Positions 8,025 to 16,956 of a stretch of 64,000 bases of DNA are shown one piece after another (within the stretch, counting starts at the first letter, position 1; every line of letters starts with the position of its first letter). Source of the stretch: Alphaproteobacteria bacterium (GTDB taxonomy: Bacteria; Pseudomonadota; Alphaproteobacteria; Micropepsales; Micropepsaceae); the NCBI GenBank assembly GCA_017307355.1, contig JAFKFG010000022.1, positions 1 to 64,000 of the forward strand, in the 5' to 3' direction. The position numbers and the translations under genes were made by a program. The notes beneath the pieces are model-generated. The model was not told the origin of the DNA. It made no database searches and saw nothing but the letters and a program-made list of their open reading frames with translations.

Positions 8025-9113
8025 CTACTCCGCCGCCTGCCGGTTGCGGGTGTCGAACGCTTCCCAAACGCCGCCATCGCCGTCCCAGGAACCGGCGGTC
8101 GCGCCCTTGGAATATTCGGTGGAGCGCTGCTCGAAGAAGTTGGCGTGCTCGACCCCGTTGAGGATCTCCACCAGCCAGGGCAGCGGATGCGCCTTGACCT
8201 GTTTGTAGCCGCTCTCGGTTTCCTCGAAATTGCCGAAGGCGGGCGACAAGCGCAGCTGGGTCAGGCGCCAGTCGGCGATATAGCGGACATAGGCTTTGAT
8301 GTCGGCGGGCGTCATGCCCTTGATGTCGCCCAGGCTGAAGGCCAGATCGACGAAGCGCTCTTCCAGGCCCACCATGGTTTTCGCCACATCCATGATGTCG
8401 TCGCGCACCGATTTGGTGACCGCGCCGGTTTCCTCGTTCCAGGCGTGATAGAGCTTGGTGATGCCTTCGCAATGCAGGCTTTCGTCGCGCACCGACCAGG
8501 ACACGATCTGGCCCATCCCGTTCATCTTGTTGTGACGGGGGAAATTCAGCAGCATGGCAAAGCTGGCGAACAGCGCCATGCCTTCGGTGAAAGCGCCGAA
8601 CATGGCCAGGGTGCGCGCCACGTCGCTCACCGTGCTCACGCCGAATGTGTGCATGTAATCGGCCTTGGCCCGCATCGCGTCATAATCGCGGAAAGCCTCG
8701 AACTCGGTCTTGGGCATGCCCAAAGTCTTCAGCAGCAAGGCATAGGCGTCGATATGCACCGTCTCCATGTTGGTGAAGGCGGCCATCATCATCTGCACTT
8801 CCAGGGGCTGGAAGATGGGGATGTAGCGCTTGAGGTAATTGTCACCCACTTCCACATCGCTCTGGGTGAAGAAGCGGAAAATCTGGGTCAGGAGCCCTTT
8901 CTCGGCATCGGTGAGATGGCCGGACTGCCAGTCCTTGATGTCGGCGCCCAGCGGCACTTCCTCGCCCATCCAATGGGTCTGCTGCTGGCGCTTCCAGCAT
9001 TCATAGGCCCAGGGGTAACGCTCCACGTCATAGGTGCCGCTGGAGGTGAGAAGACCCACCTTCCCCGTTCCGATTAAAGAACGAGGGTCAATCTTGCCGA
9101 GATCTACTGACAT
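8025..9113 (-). CDS. nrdB: Class I ribonucleoside-diphosphate reductase, beta subunit
   Basis: The 362-residue small subunit that holds the di-metal site and radical needed for dNTP synthesis. Metal ligands are visible in TQSDVEVG, NMETVH, AFTEGM and RDESLHCEG. A tyrosine four residues after the ETVH histidine (HIDAY) sits at the radical position, so this is a Tyr-radical enzyme. The chosen ATG at 9113 has GAAGAG 8 bases upstream and overlaps the end of nrdA by 10 bases; an in-frame GTG lies 9 bases upstream. It is translated after nrdA from the same promoter. Confidence 0.97.
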   Translation of the reverse strand: MSVDLGKIDPRSLIGTGKVGLLTSSGTYDVERYPWAYECWKRQQQTHWMGEEVPLGADIKDWQSGHLTDAEKGLLTQIFRFFTQSDVEVGDNYLKRYIPIFQPLEVQMMMAAFTNMETVHIDAYALLLKTLGMPKTEFEAFRDYDAMRAKADYMHTFGVSTVSDVARTLAMFGAFTEGMALFASFAMLLNFPRHNKMNGMGQIVSWSVRDESLHCEGITKLYHAWNEETGAVTKSVRDDIMDVAKTMVGLEERFVDLAFSLGDIKGMTPADIKAYVRYIADWRLTQLRLSPAFGNFEETESGYKQVKAHPLPWLVEILNGVEHANFFEQRSTEYSKGATAGSWDGDGGVWEAFDTRNRQAAE

Positions 9114-11083
9114 GCCAGGCACTCTTCATAGTCAGTGCGGGTTTCCGCCACGGTCTTGGTGCCCTTTTTCTCCAACTGGCCGGCGAAGCCCGCGCGGCTG
9201 ATGGATTTGGAGCGGCAGTAATAGAGGCTCTTGATCCCTCGCTCCCATGCCGTCCAGTGCAGCATGTGCAGGTCCCATTTGTTGATGTCGGCGGGCAGGA
9301 ACAGGTTGAGCGACTGGCTCTGGCAGATGAAGGGCGTGCGATCCGCCGCCAGTTCGATGATCCAGCGCTGGTCGATTTCGAAGGCGGTGCGGAACACGGA
9401 TTTCTCGTCTTCCGTCAATTCCTCGAGATGGGCCACCGAGCCTTCATGCTCGACGATGGATTGCCAGACGGCAGGGGTGTCGATGCCCTTCGACGCCAGC
9501 AATTCCTGCAGGTAAGGATTGCGGACCGAGAAGGCGCCCGACAGAGTCTTGTGAGTGTAAACATTGGCCGGGATGGGCTCGACGCAGGCCGAAGTGCCGC
9601 CGCAGATGATGCTGATCGAGGCGGTGGGCGCGATCGCGATCTTGTGGCTGAAACGAGCCTTCATGCCCCGCTCGGCGGCATCCGGGCAGGCGCCCCGCTC
9701 TTCCGCCAATATATAAGACGCCGCATCAGCTTCCCGTCGTATCTTCTTGAAGATACGCAGATTCCACGACTTGGCCATCGCGCTTTCCATGGGGATGCCC
9801 TTGGACTGCAGGAAGGAATGGAAGCCCATCACCCCCAGGCCCACCGACCGCTCGCGCAGGGCGGAATATTTGGCCCGCTCCATGCCGTTCGGCGCGGTCT
9901 CGATGAAGCTGGTGAGAACATTGTCCAGCATGCGCAGCACGTCTTCGACAAAGCCCTCGGCCTCGGCCCATTGGTCCCAGGTTTCAATGTTCAGCGAAGA
10001 CAGGCAGCACACCGCCGTGCGGTCGGTGCCGGTGTGATCGATCCCCGTCGGCAGGGTGATCTCGCTGCAGAGATTGGAGGTGTTAACCTTAAGACCCAGC
10101 TCGCGCTGATGCTTGGGCAAGGCGCGGTTCACCGCATCGATGTTGAGGATGTAGGGCTCGCCGGTCTGAAGGCGCGTCTCCATGATGCGCTGCCAGAGCT
10201 GGCGGGCATTGATCTCGCGCAGCACTTCCCCGGTCTTGGGGCTCTTGAGGCCGAACATCTTGTTGTCACGCACGGCATGCATGAACTCGTCGGTGATGTT
10301 GATGCCGTGATGCAGATTGAGGCCCTTGCGATTGAAGTCGCCGGACGCCTTGCGGATCTCCAGGAACTCCTCGATCTCCGGATGGGTGATGTCGAGATAG
10401 ACCGCCGCCGAGCCGCGGCGGAGCGAGCCCTGCGAAATCGCAAGCGTCAGGCCGTCCATCACATGGATGAAGGGGATGATGCCGCTGGTCTGGCCGGTCT
10501 TCACTTTTTCACCGATGGAGCGGACCTTGCCCCAATAGGTGCCGATGCCGCCGCCATTGGAGGCCAGGGCCACATTCTCGTTCCAGACGCCGACAATGCC
10601 GTCCAGCGAATCCGAGACGTCATTGAGGAAACAGGAAATCGGCAACCCGCGCTTGGTGCCGCCATTCGACAGGATCGGGGTGGCCGGCATGAACCAGAGC
10701 TGGCTCATCGCATCGTAAAGGCGCTGGGCATGGGCCACGTCGTCGGCATAGGCGCAGGAAACCCGCGCGAACATGTCCTGGAAGCTTTCGCCCGGCATCA
10801 GATAACGGTCGGTCAGAGTGGCCTTGCCGAACGCCGTCAGAAGAATGTCACGGGAGTGATCGAGAGTCAGATCGGCCGGAATCGGTCGACCGAACAACGG
10901 GCCCGGCATCGGCGGCTGGGCCGTCGGCTTGGCGGTGTCCTGCACGATCTTCCGCTGGCGCACCGGCGGGGCGGCTTTGGCGCCCCCAGCGCGCTTCACC
11001 AGCTGCGGGCGGTACGGCGTTTCGACCAGCTGACCCTGCTCGTCGAAATCGCCAAAGAAATCCAGTTTGCCGACAGCCGACAT
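9104..11083 (-). CDS. nrdA: Class I ribonucleoside-diphosphate reductase, alpha subunit
   Basis: The 659-residue catalytic subunit that reduces ribonucleoside diphosphates in the cytosol. Landmarks are LPISCFLNDVSDS (substrate-site Cys), NTSNLCSEITLPT (thiyl Cys), the radical-transfer pair in SLYYCRSKS, and the C-terminal redox tail EECLACQ. The N-terminus has no ATP-cone motif (no VIKRDG-like segment): the first about 65 residues are low-complexity and lead straight into the ten-stranded barrel domain, so dATP feedback through a cone is not expected. The ATG at 11083 has GGGGG upstream; an earlier TTG at 11095 is less likely. Confidence 0.97.
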   Translation of the reverse strand: MSAVGKLDFFGDFDEQGQLVETPYRPQLVKRAGGAKAAPPVRQRKIVQDTAKPTAQPPMPGPLFGRPIPADLTLDHSRDILLTAFGKATLTDRYLMPGESFQDMFARVSCAYADDVAHAQRLYDAMSQLWFMPATPILSNGGTKRGLPISCFLNDVSDSLDGIVGVWNENVALASNGGGIGTYWGKVRSIGEKVKTGQTSGIIPFIHVMDGLTLAISQGSLRRGSAAVYLDITHPEIEEFLEIRKASGDFNRKGLNLHHGINITDEFMHAVRDNKMFGLKSPKTGEVLREINARQLWQRIMETRLQTGEPYILNIDAVNRALPKHQRELGLKVNTSNLCSEITLPTGIDHTGTDRTAVCCLSSLNIETWDQWAEAEGFVEDVLRMLDNVLTSFIETAPNGMERAKYSALRERSVGLGVMGFHSFLQSKGIPMESAMAKSWNLRIFKKIRREADAASYILAEERGACPDAAERGMKARFSHKIAIAPTASISIICGGTSACVEPIPANVYTHKTLSGAFSVRNPYLQELLASKGIDTPAVWQSIVEHEGSVAHLEELTEDEKSVFRTAFEIDQRWIIELAADRTPFICQSQSLNLFLPADINKWDLHMLHWTAWERGIKSLYYCRSKSISRAGFAGQLEKKGTKTVAETRTDYEECLACQ

Positions 11084-11209
11084 ATACGCCCCCAATAAAA
11101 GACACGGATAAGGGCCTTGCGGCCGCCATCCGTCAAAAATTTCGAGTTTCCGATAGGGGAAACTCCGGCGTTGGCCGGGTCAACAATGACCCACCAGATG
11201 CCTCCGTTA

Positions 11210-11278
11210 CCCCTAGAAGTATGACAAATCGGACAACCCTGCCGCCATATCTAGTGCCCCAAACCCGGGTTGCGTCAA
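11210..11278 (-). promoter_or_regulatory. nrdAB promoter region with two NrdR-like boxes
   Basis: Box 2 (11242-11257) matches the NrdR consensus acaCwAtATaTwGtgt at about 10 of 16 positions (core CCATATCTAGTG). Box 1 (11210-11225) is weaker (core CCTAGAAGTA). They start 32 bases apart, close to three helical turns, the usual spacing for paired NrdR boxes. On the minus strand a TTGACG (11273-11278) lies 19 bases before TAGATA (11248-11253), inside box 2. This fits repression of nrdAB by NrdR-ATP/dATP. The rest of 11096-11318 shows no gene. Confidence 0.5.
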
Positions 11279-11318
11279 GACGTTTTGGCCTGTGGATAAG
11301 CCCGCAAGCAAAAAATTT

Positions 11319-12077
11319 TCATGGCAACAGAAAATCAACCTTCACAGTCGCGCCCGAACCGCGAACATCAGACTCAACACCGAAAACATCCCGGATCAGG
11401 GCCGATGTCAGGGCGCCCTCGCCCGCCATCCGTCCCTGTTTCAGGGCCAGGATCCGACCGGCATAGCGCGCCGCCAAGGTGAGGTCGTGAAGCGACGCTA
11501 TGACGGTCCGGCCCTGCGCCGCCCAAGCCGCCAGACGCGCCATCGCGGCGAAGGCATGCACGGGATCCAATCCCGTCACCGGTTCATCCACAATCACAAT
11601 GTCCGGGCGGGACACCAAGGCGCGGGCCAGCATGGCGCGGGAAAATTCGCCACCCGACAAGGTGGTCACCGGCTGATCCTTGCGGTCCATCAGATCGTGA
11701 TCGGCCAGGGCCTGCGCGATCGCCCCATCGAACGCCGGCGGCAGCGGCCCCAGAGCCGGAAGATGCGCGGTCAAACCCAAGGCCACCAGCCGCTCGGTCG
11801 ACAGGGGCCATTCGCAAACGGGATTTTGCGGCAGATAGGCTCTCTTCCGTGCCAGATCCCGGCGCGGAATCCGGTTCAGCGGAATGCCGTCCAGGCTGAC
11901 CTCGCCCTTGGCGGGAACGATCAGCCCGGCCAGTGCCGACAACAAGGTGGATTTGCCCGCGCCATTGGGTCCGATCACGGCGACGAAATCGCCTGGACCG
12001 GCCGTCAACGACACGTCTTCCAGAATGGCGCGGCCGCCCCGTGAGACGCCGATCCGGTCCACCACCAGCACGCTCAT
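11319..12077 (-). CDS. ABC transporter ATPase, cobalamin/iron-chelate type (BtuD/FecE-like)
   Basis: A 252-residue nucleotide-binding subunit. Walker A is GPNGAGKST, the Q-loop lies in YLPQNP, the signature is LSGGE, Walker B is IVIVDEP, and the switch His is in SLHDLT. It follows the permease with an ATGA overlap and is the last gene of the operon behind the cobalamin riboswitch, so vitamin B12 import is the best assignment. By domain alone it could equally be a siderophore or heme ATPase. Confidence 0.92.
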   Translation of the reverse strand: MSVLVVDRIGVSRGGRAILEDVSLTAGPGDFVAVIGPNGAGKSTLLSALAGLIVPAKGEVSLDGIPLNRIPRRDLARKRAYLPQNPVCEWPLSTERLVALGLTAHLPALGPLPPAFDGAIAQALADHDLMDRKDQPVTTLSGGEFSRAMLARALVSRPDIVIVDEPVTGLDPVHAFAAMARLAAWAAQGRTVIASLHDLTLAARYAGRILALKQGRMAGEGALTSALIRDVFGVESDVRGSGATVKVDFLLP

Positions 12078-13042
12078 GGCGAAACTCGTTTTAGGCGCAC
12101 GACCAGCCAGAAGAAGAACGGCGTGCCGACCAGGCTGGTGAAGACGCCAAGCTTGAGCTCGGGGCCCAGATGAATTTCCCGGGCCGCGATATCGGCGATC
12201 AAGAGCAACAGAGCGCCGCCCAAAGTTGCGGGTAACAGAATCTTACTGGGCTGGTGGCCGACAAAGGGGCGCGCCAGATGCGGCGCCACCAGACCGATGA
12301 AGCCGATCGCGCCCGTCACCGAGGTCGCCGCCCCCACCGCCAGCGCGGTGCCCGCAATCGCCGCGATCCGAAGGCGCGTCAGATCGATGCCCAGGCTCTG
12401 CGCCTGTGCTTCGCCCAGGCTGAGCGCGTCCAGCGCCCGGCCGGTGGTGGCCAGCATCGCGCCGCCGATCACGATGAAAGGAAGGATCAGCCAGACCTGC
12501 GCCCAGCTCTTGTCCGCCAGGGAGCCCAGCAGCCAGTTCATGATCTCATAGGCGGCATACGGATTGGGCGCGAAATTCAACGCCAGGGCGATGCCCGCCG
12601 CGGTCAGGCTGGAGACCGCCGCACCCGCCAGCACCAGGGTGATGGTGCCGCCGCCCTGCCCCAAGCCGAATGTGAGTGCGCAGGCCGCCAATGCACCGGC
12701 CATGCCCAGGAGCGGCCCCGCCGCGCCGGAAATCGCCGTGATGCTGAAATAGATCGCCATCACCGCGCCCAGCGCGGCGCCGGTCGAAACTCCCAGCAGC
12801 CCCGGCTCGGCCAGAGGATTACGAGTAAGACCCTGCAGCACCGCGCCGGAAAGCCCCAGCGCCCCGCCCACCAGCAGCGCCAACACACTGCGCGGCAGGC
12901 GGATATCCGTGACGATCAGGGAGGCAAGCGCATCGTGACCGGAGAATATCTCCCCCGGCGACAGCCAGACCCGCCCCGCCAACAGCGACAGCAGGAACAC
13001 AATCGCGATCAGAACGCTCAATCCGACGGACAGGCCTTTCAT
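12074..13042 (-). CDS. ABC transporter permease, FecCD/BtuC family
   Basis: A polytopic inner-membrane permease of 322 residues with the FecCD/BtuC ten-helix pattern. Recognisable blocks are RLPRSVLALLVGGALGLSGA, GLTRNPLAEPGLLGVSTGAA, GFIGLVAPHLARPFVGH and the C-terminal VGTPFFFWLVVR. The start at 13042 was chosen because the ATG overlaps the binding-protein stop as ATGA and begins at MKGLSVGL just before the first helix; the frame extends 28 codons upstream without support. Its partners are the binding protein upstream and the ATPase downstream. Confidence 0.92.
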   Translation of the reverse strand: MKGLSVGLSVLIAIVFLLSLLAGRVWLSPGEIFSGHDALASLIVTDIRLPRSVLALLVGGALGLSGAVLQGLTRNPLAEPGLLGVSTGAALGAVMAIYFSITAISGAAGPLLGMAGALAACALTFGLGQGGGTITLVLAGAAVSSLTAAGIALALNFAPNPYAAYEIMNWLLGSLADKSWAQVWLILPFIVIGGAMLATTGRALDALSLGEAQAQSLGIDLTRLRIAAIAGTALAVGAATSVTGAIGFIGLVAPHLARPFVGHQPSKILLPATLGGALLLLIADIAAREIHLGPELKLGVFTSLVGTPFFFWLVVRLKRVSP

Positions 13043-13884
13043 GGCACCCCGCCCGGCCGGGCCATCGCCGCGTTCAGCTGTTTGCGCAACGCGGCCGCCG
13101 CAAGCGCGCTGCGCGGCACGCCGCAATTGAACAGGGCGGACGGATAGATGATCCGCCGGTCGCGGAACAGTTTCAGCAGCACGGGATGGGCGTCCTGATC
13201 GATGCGCAGGCTGGGCGTGTCGATATAATCGTCGCCATAAGCCAGGACATCGGGCCGCGCCGCGATCAAGCCTTCGACGTCATAATATCCGTCATTGGCG
13301 GCGATATTGACCCCGCCTGCCGCTTCCAGCACGGCATTGAACAAAGTCAGGCGGCCCGGCACGAAGCCGCCGCCACCCCAGCCCATCACGCGGATGATGC
13401 GCTTGGGCCTGGTCGCCGCCAGATCGCGCAGGGCCTGGTCCATCCGTGCGATCAACGCGTCCGCGCGGGGGCGCTCGCCCACCGCGTCTCCCACCAGCCG
13501 GGTGACGGCCCGGATCTGTTCGAAATTTTCCGCCGGGGGCACTTCCACCACCCGGGCGCCGCTTTGCGACAAAAGCCGCCGCATTTGCGGACTGGTGAAA
13601 CTGTCGGTGAGGATGAGATCCGGCCGGGTGACCAGAACTTCCTCGGCGCTGTTGTGATTGACCGCGATGTGGGCCGCCTCGGGCCACAGCTTCAGCGCCG
13701 CGCTTTCCTGGGAGAGGAATGTCACCGAGGCGATGCGGGACGGCGGTACCAACTCCATCAAGAGTTCGTCGGTGCAGATTTTCAGGGACATGATGCGCCC
13801 CGGCTTGACGACGGCGTGCGGCGCGGCGATGCCCTGCTCCACCGAGAGGAGCAAAAGAAACGCCGCGCCCAATCCCCGCATCAT
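13039..13884 (-). CDS. Periplasmic cobalamin-binding protein (BtuF-like)
   Basis: A 281-residue class III solute-binding protein. The N-terminus is a Sec signal (hydrophobic LGAAFLLLLSVEQGIAA, cleavage near AAPHA). The BtuF/FhuD fold is seen in RIMSLKICTDELLMELV, RPDLILTDSF and the long linking helix around IRAVTRLVGDAVG. It lies directly after the TonB receptor stop and overlaps the permease start. Position behind the B12 riboswitch supports cobalamin or a corrinoid as ligand. Confidence 0.88.
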   Translation of the reverse strand: MMRGLGAAFLLLLSVEQGIAAPHAVVKPGRIMSLKICTDELLMELVPPSRIASVTFLSQESAALKLWPEAAHIAVNHNSAEEVLVTRPDLILTDSFTSPQMRRLLSQSGARVVEVPPAENFEQIRAVTRLVGDAVGERPRADALIARMDQALRDLAATRPKRIIRVMGWGGGGFVPGRLTLFNAVLEAAGGVNIAANDGYYDVEGLIAARPDVLAYGDDYIDTPSLRIDQDAHPVLLKLFRDRRIIYPSALFNCGVPRSALAAAALRKQLNAAMARPGGVP

Positions 13885-15792
13885 TCAGAAGTTCGCCTTG
13901 ATGCCCGCATAGAAAGCCCGCTCCGGCTGTAAGAACCCCACGGGGTTCTGGTAGCGCTTGTCGAACAGGTTGCTGACGCGCCCCGTCAAGGCGAAATTAT
14001 CAGTCAGGGCATAAGAAGCCGCAATATCCGCAGTCAGATAAGGATGTGCGTCGAGCTGGGAAATGGAGAAATCGCGGCTGCCATCGATCCAGCTGCCGAC
14101 ATAGAGCAGGCTGGCATCGAAGCTGAGATCCTCCGTCGCCTGCCAGCGCGCATTGGTGCTGATTTTGGTCTTGGGCCGGCGCACCAATTCCTGATGGCGG
14201 ATCAGGTCCTGGGCCTCGGTATAGGTATAATCGGCACGCAGCTTGAGCGTGTCGAAAGGCTGCCAGGCCAGATAGGTCTCGAAGCCCTGGGTGCGGGCAC
14301 GGCCGACATTGATGTTGGTGGCGAAGGTGACCGGATCGGTGGCGATCAGGTTGCGGATGTCGTTGTGAAACCAGGTGACGCCGCCGGTGACGCCGAACAG
14401 CGTCTGGTCCAGGCCGATGTCATAGCCTTGGCTGGTCTCCGGCTTGAGATTGGGATTGGCGAAAAAGAAGAAGGCCGGAAAATCCTCGAACAACTGCACC
14501 AAGGACGGGGCCTTGAAGCCGGTGCCATAGCTGGCGTGCAGCCTTGTATCCGTCCCCGTGATCGCCAGCACTGGCGCGACATGCCAGGTGGTGCGATCGC
14601 CGAAGCGGCTGTTGCTGTCGTGCCGGACGCTGATGCTGTTGTGCAAATCCACCCCATCGATCAGACCCGGAAAACTGGATTGCAGTTCGCCATAGCCGGC
14701 ATTGGTGGTGATGCCCGCACTCAGCGGCACATGCACGGCATCCCGGGTGGTTTCCGCGCCCAGCACAAGTGTCTGGCCCTCGGCGAGGGCGATCTGGCCC
14801 TGCCAATCCAGCTTGATGCGGTCGCCGGATGACGGGATCGGCCCATTGTCGGGATCCATATCGCTGGTGACGGTGCTGGAATAGCCGAAACCGATGGTCT
14901 GGTCGATCGAGCCCAGCACCAGATGCGCCGTGGCGCGGGCATTATAGCTCAGCGTGTCGATACGGGTTTGCAACGGCGACGGAAAGGACGCGAAGGTCAC
15001 CGGATCGAAGGCATCCCCGGTCACTTTCGACAGGCTGTTGCTGTAGCGCCCCACGAAACCCAGGTTGAACCCATCCGCCAGGTCGTAGCCCAGCTTGGTG
15101 GAGGCGGTGACATTGTCGAAGAAGTCGTCATTGCGCTTCTGGCCGGGCGGCAGCAGGTCCAGCGGCGTGACCGGCGTGGCGCCGGCATGCAGATGCGCCA
15201 GGCTGGCGCGATAATGAAACGCGTCCTCGGAGCCGCTCACCGTCGCGCTCTGGTTGAACGTGCCGAAGCTGCCGCCTTCGGCCGTGGCCGATACGGTGAG
15301 CGGGCCGTTCCCCGACTTGGTGATCACATTGATCACGCCGCCGATGGCATCCGAGCCGTAAAGGCCGGATTGGGGGCCGCGCAACACTTCCACCCGGGCG
15401 ATGTCGGTGCTGTTGAACTTGCCGAAATCATACGCGCCATTGGGCTTGGACGGATCGCTGTCTTCGATCCCGTCGACCAGGACCTTGGTGTGGTTGGAAT
15501 TGCTGCCGCGCATGAAGATCGATGCCTGACCGCCCTCCCCGCCTGCCTGCACCAGATTGAGACCCGGCACATCGCGCAGCACATCCGGCAGCGAGCGTTG
15601 CTGGCGGGATTCGATGTCCGCGGCATCGATCACGGTGATCGAACTTGCCACCTGATCGAGGGGCGTGGCGATGCGGGTGGCGGTCACCACCACATTTTCC
15701 TGCGGCACCAAAAAGCCGGCCTGGCTTTGCGCCGAAGCGGGAAGAATGAGCCCCGCCAGCGCGGCGCTCGAAAGAAAAACGGATTTCAACAT
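13885..15792 (-). CDS. btuB: TonB-dependent vitamin B12 receptor (BtuB-like)
   Basis: A 635-residue outer-membrane receptor that imports cobalamin with TonB energy. It has a signal peptide ending near ASAQ, a TonB-box-like ENVVVTATR, a plug domain (SLPDVLRDVPGLNLVQAG, SIFMRGSNSNHTKVLVDGI, VEVLRGPQSGLYGSDAIGGV) and a 22-strand barrel ending with the terminal Phe in GIKANF. The ATG at 15792 has GGAGACG upstream. It is the first gene after the cobalamin riboswitch, which makes the substrate assignment firm. Confidence 0.94.
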   Translation of the reverse strand: MLKSVFLSSAALAGLILPASAQSQAGFLVPQENVVVTATRIATPLDQVASSITVIDAADIESRQQRSLPDVLRDVPGLNLVQAGGEGGQASIFMRGSNSNHTKVLVDGIEDSDPSKPNGAYDFGKFNSTDIARVEVLRGPQSGLYGSDAIGGVINVITKSGNGPLTVSATAEGGSFGTFNQSATVSGSEDAFHYRASLAHLHAGATPVTPLDLLPPGQKRNDDFFDNVTASTKLGYDLADGFNLGFVGRYSNSLSKVTGDAFDPVTFASFPSPLQTRIDTLSYNARATAHLVLGSIDQTIGFGYSSTVTSDMDPDNGPIPSSGDRIKLDWQGQIALAEGQTLVLGAETTRDAVHVPLSAGITTNAGYGELQSSFPGLIDGVDLHNSISVRHDSNSRFGDRTTWHVAPVLAITGTDTRLHASYGTGFKAPSLVQLFEDFPAFFFFANPNLKPETSQGYDIGLDQTLFGVTGGVTWFHNDIRNLIATDPVTFATNINVGRARTQGFETYLAWQPFDTLKLRADYTYTEAQDLIRHQELVRRPKTKISTNARWQATEDLSFDASLLYVGSWIDGSRDFSISQLDAHPYLTADIAASYALTDNFALTGRVSNLFDKRYQNPVGFLQPERAFYAGIKANF

Positions 15793-15939
15793 GACGTCTC
15801 CTGAACGGGTTCAAGAGCCGGCACGGCAGATTCATGTCCTGCGATATTCACGAACGCCCCGCGACGACTCCATTCTCGTCGCCGCAACGGTTCACCCCGT
15901 AATCTTCGGCGCACCCCGGCCGAAAACTGGACGACCATG

Positions 15940-16083
15940 CGAGGCAGGTTTCCTGGCTCCCGGGTTGTCGCTTTCATCCGCCTTCCCGACCCATCCAGGG
16001 TCAGTGGCTATTGGATGCGTGCTCGCCGGCTACAGTTGCGGGGGCAGCCACGGCATCACACCGCGTTCCCTACACCTTGCATG
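15940..16083 (-). ncRNA. Cobalamin riboswitch controlling the B12 uptake operon
   Basis: On the minus strand the leader of btuB shows all core cobalamin-riboswitch blocks in order: GGTGTAGGGAACGCGGTG, then GCCCCCGCAACTGTA, then GCCACTG followed by GGGAAGG, and finally the B12 box AGCCAGGAAACCTGCC (about 15943-15959). These are the conserved P3-P6 core and the kissing loop region. About 145 bases remain to the btuB start, enough for an expression platform that hides the ribosome site when B12 is bound. The rest of the 448-base gap 15793-16240 holds no convincing gene. Confidence 0.95.
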
Positions 16084-16240
16084 TGGGGCGGTTTTTGCGC
16101 CATCGGATGGACAAATGCAACGCTCAACTGTCATGCAAATGTGGCAATACCACACAGCGCATCCAGGAATTTGGCCGCTACCGGCGGCTTGGCCTTTGCG
16201 CTAGGGTTTTGACGAATTCCTAACGATAAGAGGACCTTCC

Positions 16241-16897
16241 ATGCCGCTGCAGATCAACGACACCGCGCCGAATTTCGATGCCGAAACCACCGAAGGCAAA
16301 ATCAATTTCTACGACTGGGCCGGCAAGGACTGGGTGGTGCTGTTCTCGCATCCGAAGGACTTCACCCCGGTCTGCACCACCGAACTGGGCCGCGTCGCGC
16401 AGCTGAAGCCGGAATTCGACAAGCGCGGCGTCAAGGTGATCGGCCTTTCCGTCGATCCGGTCGACAATCACGCCAAATGGGCTGCCGACATCGCCGAAAC
16501 GCAAGGGCTGGCGCCCAACTACCCCATGATCGGCGATACCGACCTGAAGGTCTCCAAGCTCTATGGCATGCTGCCTGCCGACACGTCCGGCACCTCGGAA
16601 GGCCGCACGCCCGCCAACAATGCCACGGTGCGCAACGTCTTCATCATCAGCCCCGACAAGCGCATCCAGCTTCTGATCGTCTATCCGATGACCACCGGGC
16701 GCAATTTCGACGAGATCATCCGGGTGATCGATTCCATGCAGCTCACCGCCAAGCATAAGGTGGCCACGCCGGTGGACTGGAAACAGGGCGGCGACGTGAT
16801 CATCACCGGGGCGGTCAGCGACGAGGAAGCCAAGACCCTCTTCCCCGGCTACAAGACCCACAAGCCTTATCTGCGCACCACCAAACAGCCGCAGTAA
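16241..16897 (+). CDS. 1-Cys peroxiredoxin (Prx6 type)
   Basis: A cytosolic peroxidase of 218 residues that reduces hydrogen peroxide and alkyl peroxides. The active-site motif is HPKDFTPVCTTELG with the peroxidatic Cys45. The long C-terminal domain (IYPM-like IVYPMTTGRNFDEIIRVID, then TPVDWKQGGDVII) is that of the Prx6/1-Cys subfamily, and no resolving Cys is visible. AGAGGA lies upstream of the ATG. A 13-base stem terminator follows the stop. Confidence 0.96.
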   Translation: MPLQINDTAPNFDAETTEGKINFYDWAGKDWVVLFSHPKDFTPVCTTELGRVAQLKPEFDKRGVKVIGLSVDPVDNHAKWAADIAETQGLAPNYPMIGDTDLKVSKLYGMLPADTSGTSEGRTPANNATVRNVFIISPDKRIQLLIVYPMTTGRNFDEIIRVIDSMQLTAKHKVATPVDWKQGGDVIITGAVSDEEAKTLFPGYKTHKPYLRTTKQPQ

Positions 16898-16917
16898 CAG
16901 GCCGCTCATCCCATCGA

Positions 16918-16952
16918 AACGCCAGGCGCCTGTAATGGCGCTTGGCGTTTTC
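16918..16952. terminator. Bidirectional intrinsic terminator between peroxiredoxin and the 49-residue gene
   Basis: The sequence forms a stem AACGCCAGGCGCC / GGCGCTTGGCGTT with one wobble position and a six-base TGTAAT loop, followed by TTTTC on the plus strand and TTTC on the minus strand. It lies between the two convergent stops at 16897 and 16957, so it can end both transcripts. Confidence 0.85.
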
Positions 16953-16956
16953 GCAT

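Noticed and set aside
9257-11098. A plus-strand open frame of 613 codons opposite nrdA
   Set aside because: Shadow of nrdA, with no recognisable domain and no ribosome site.
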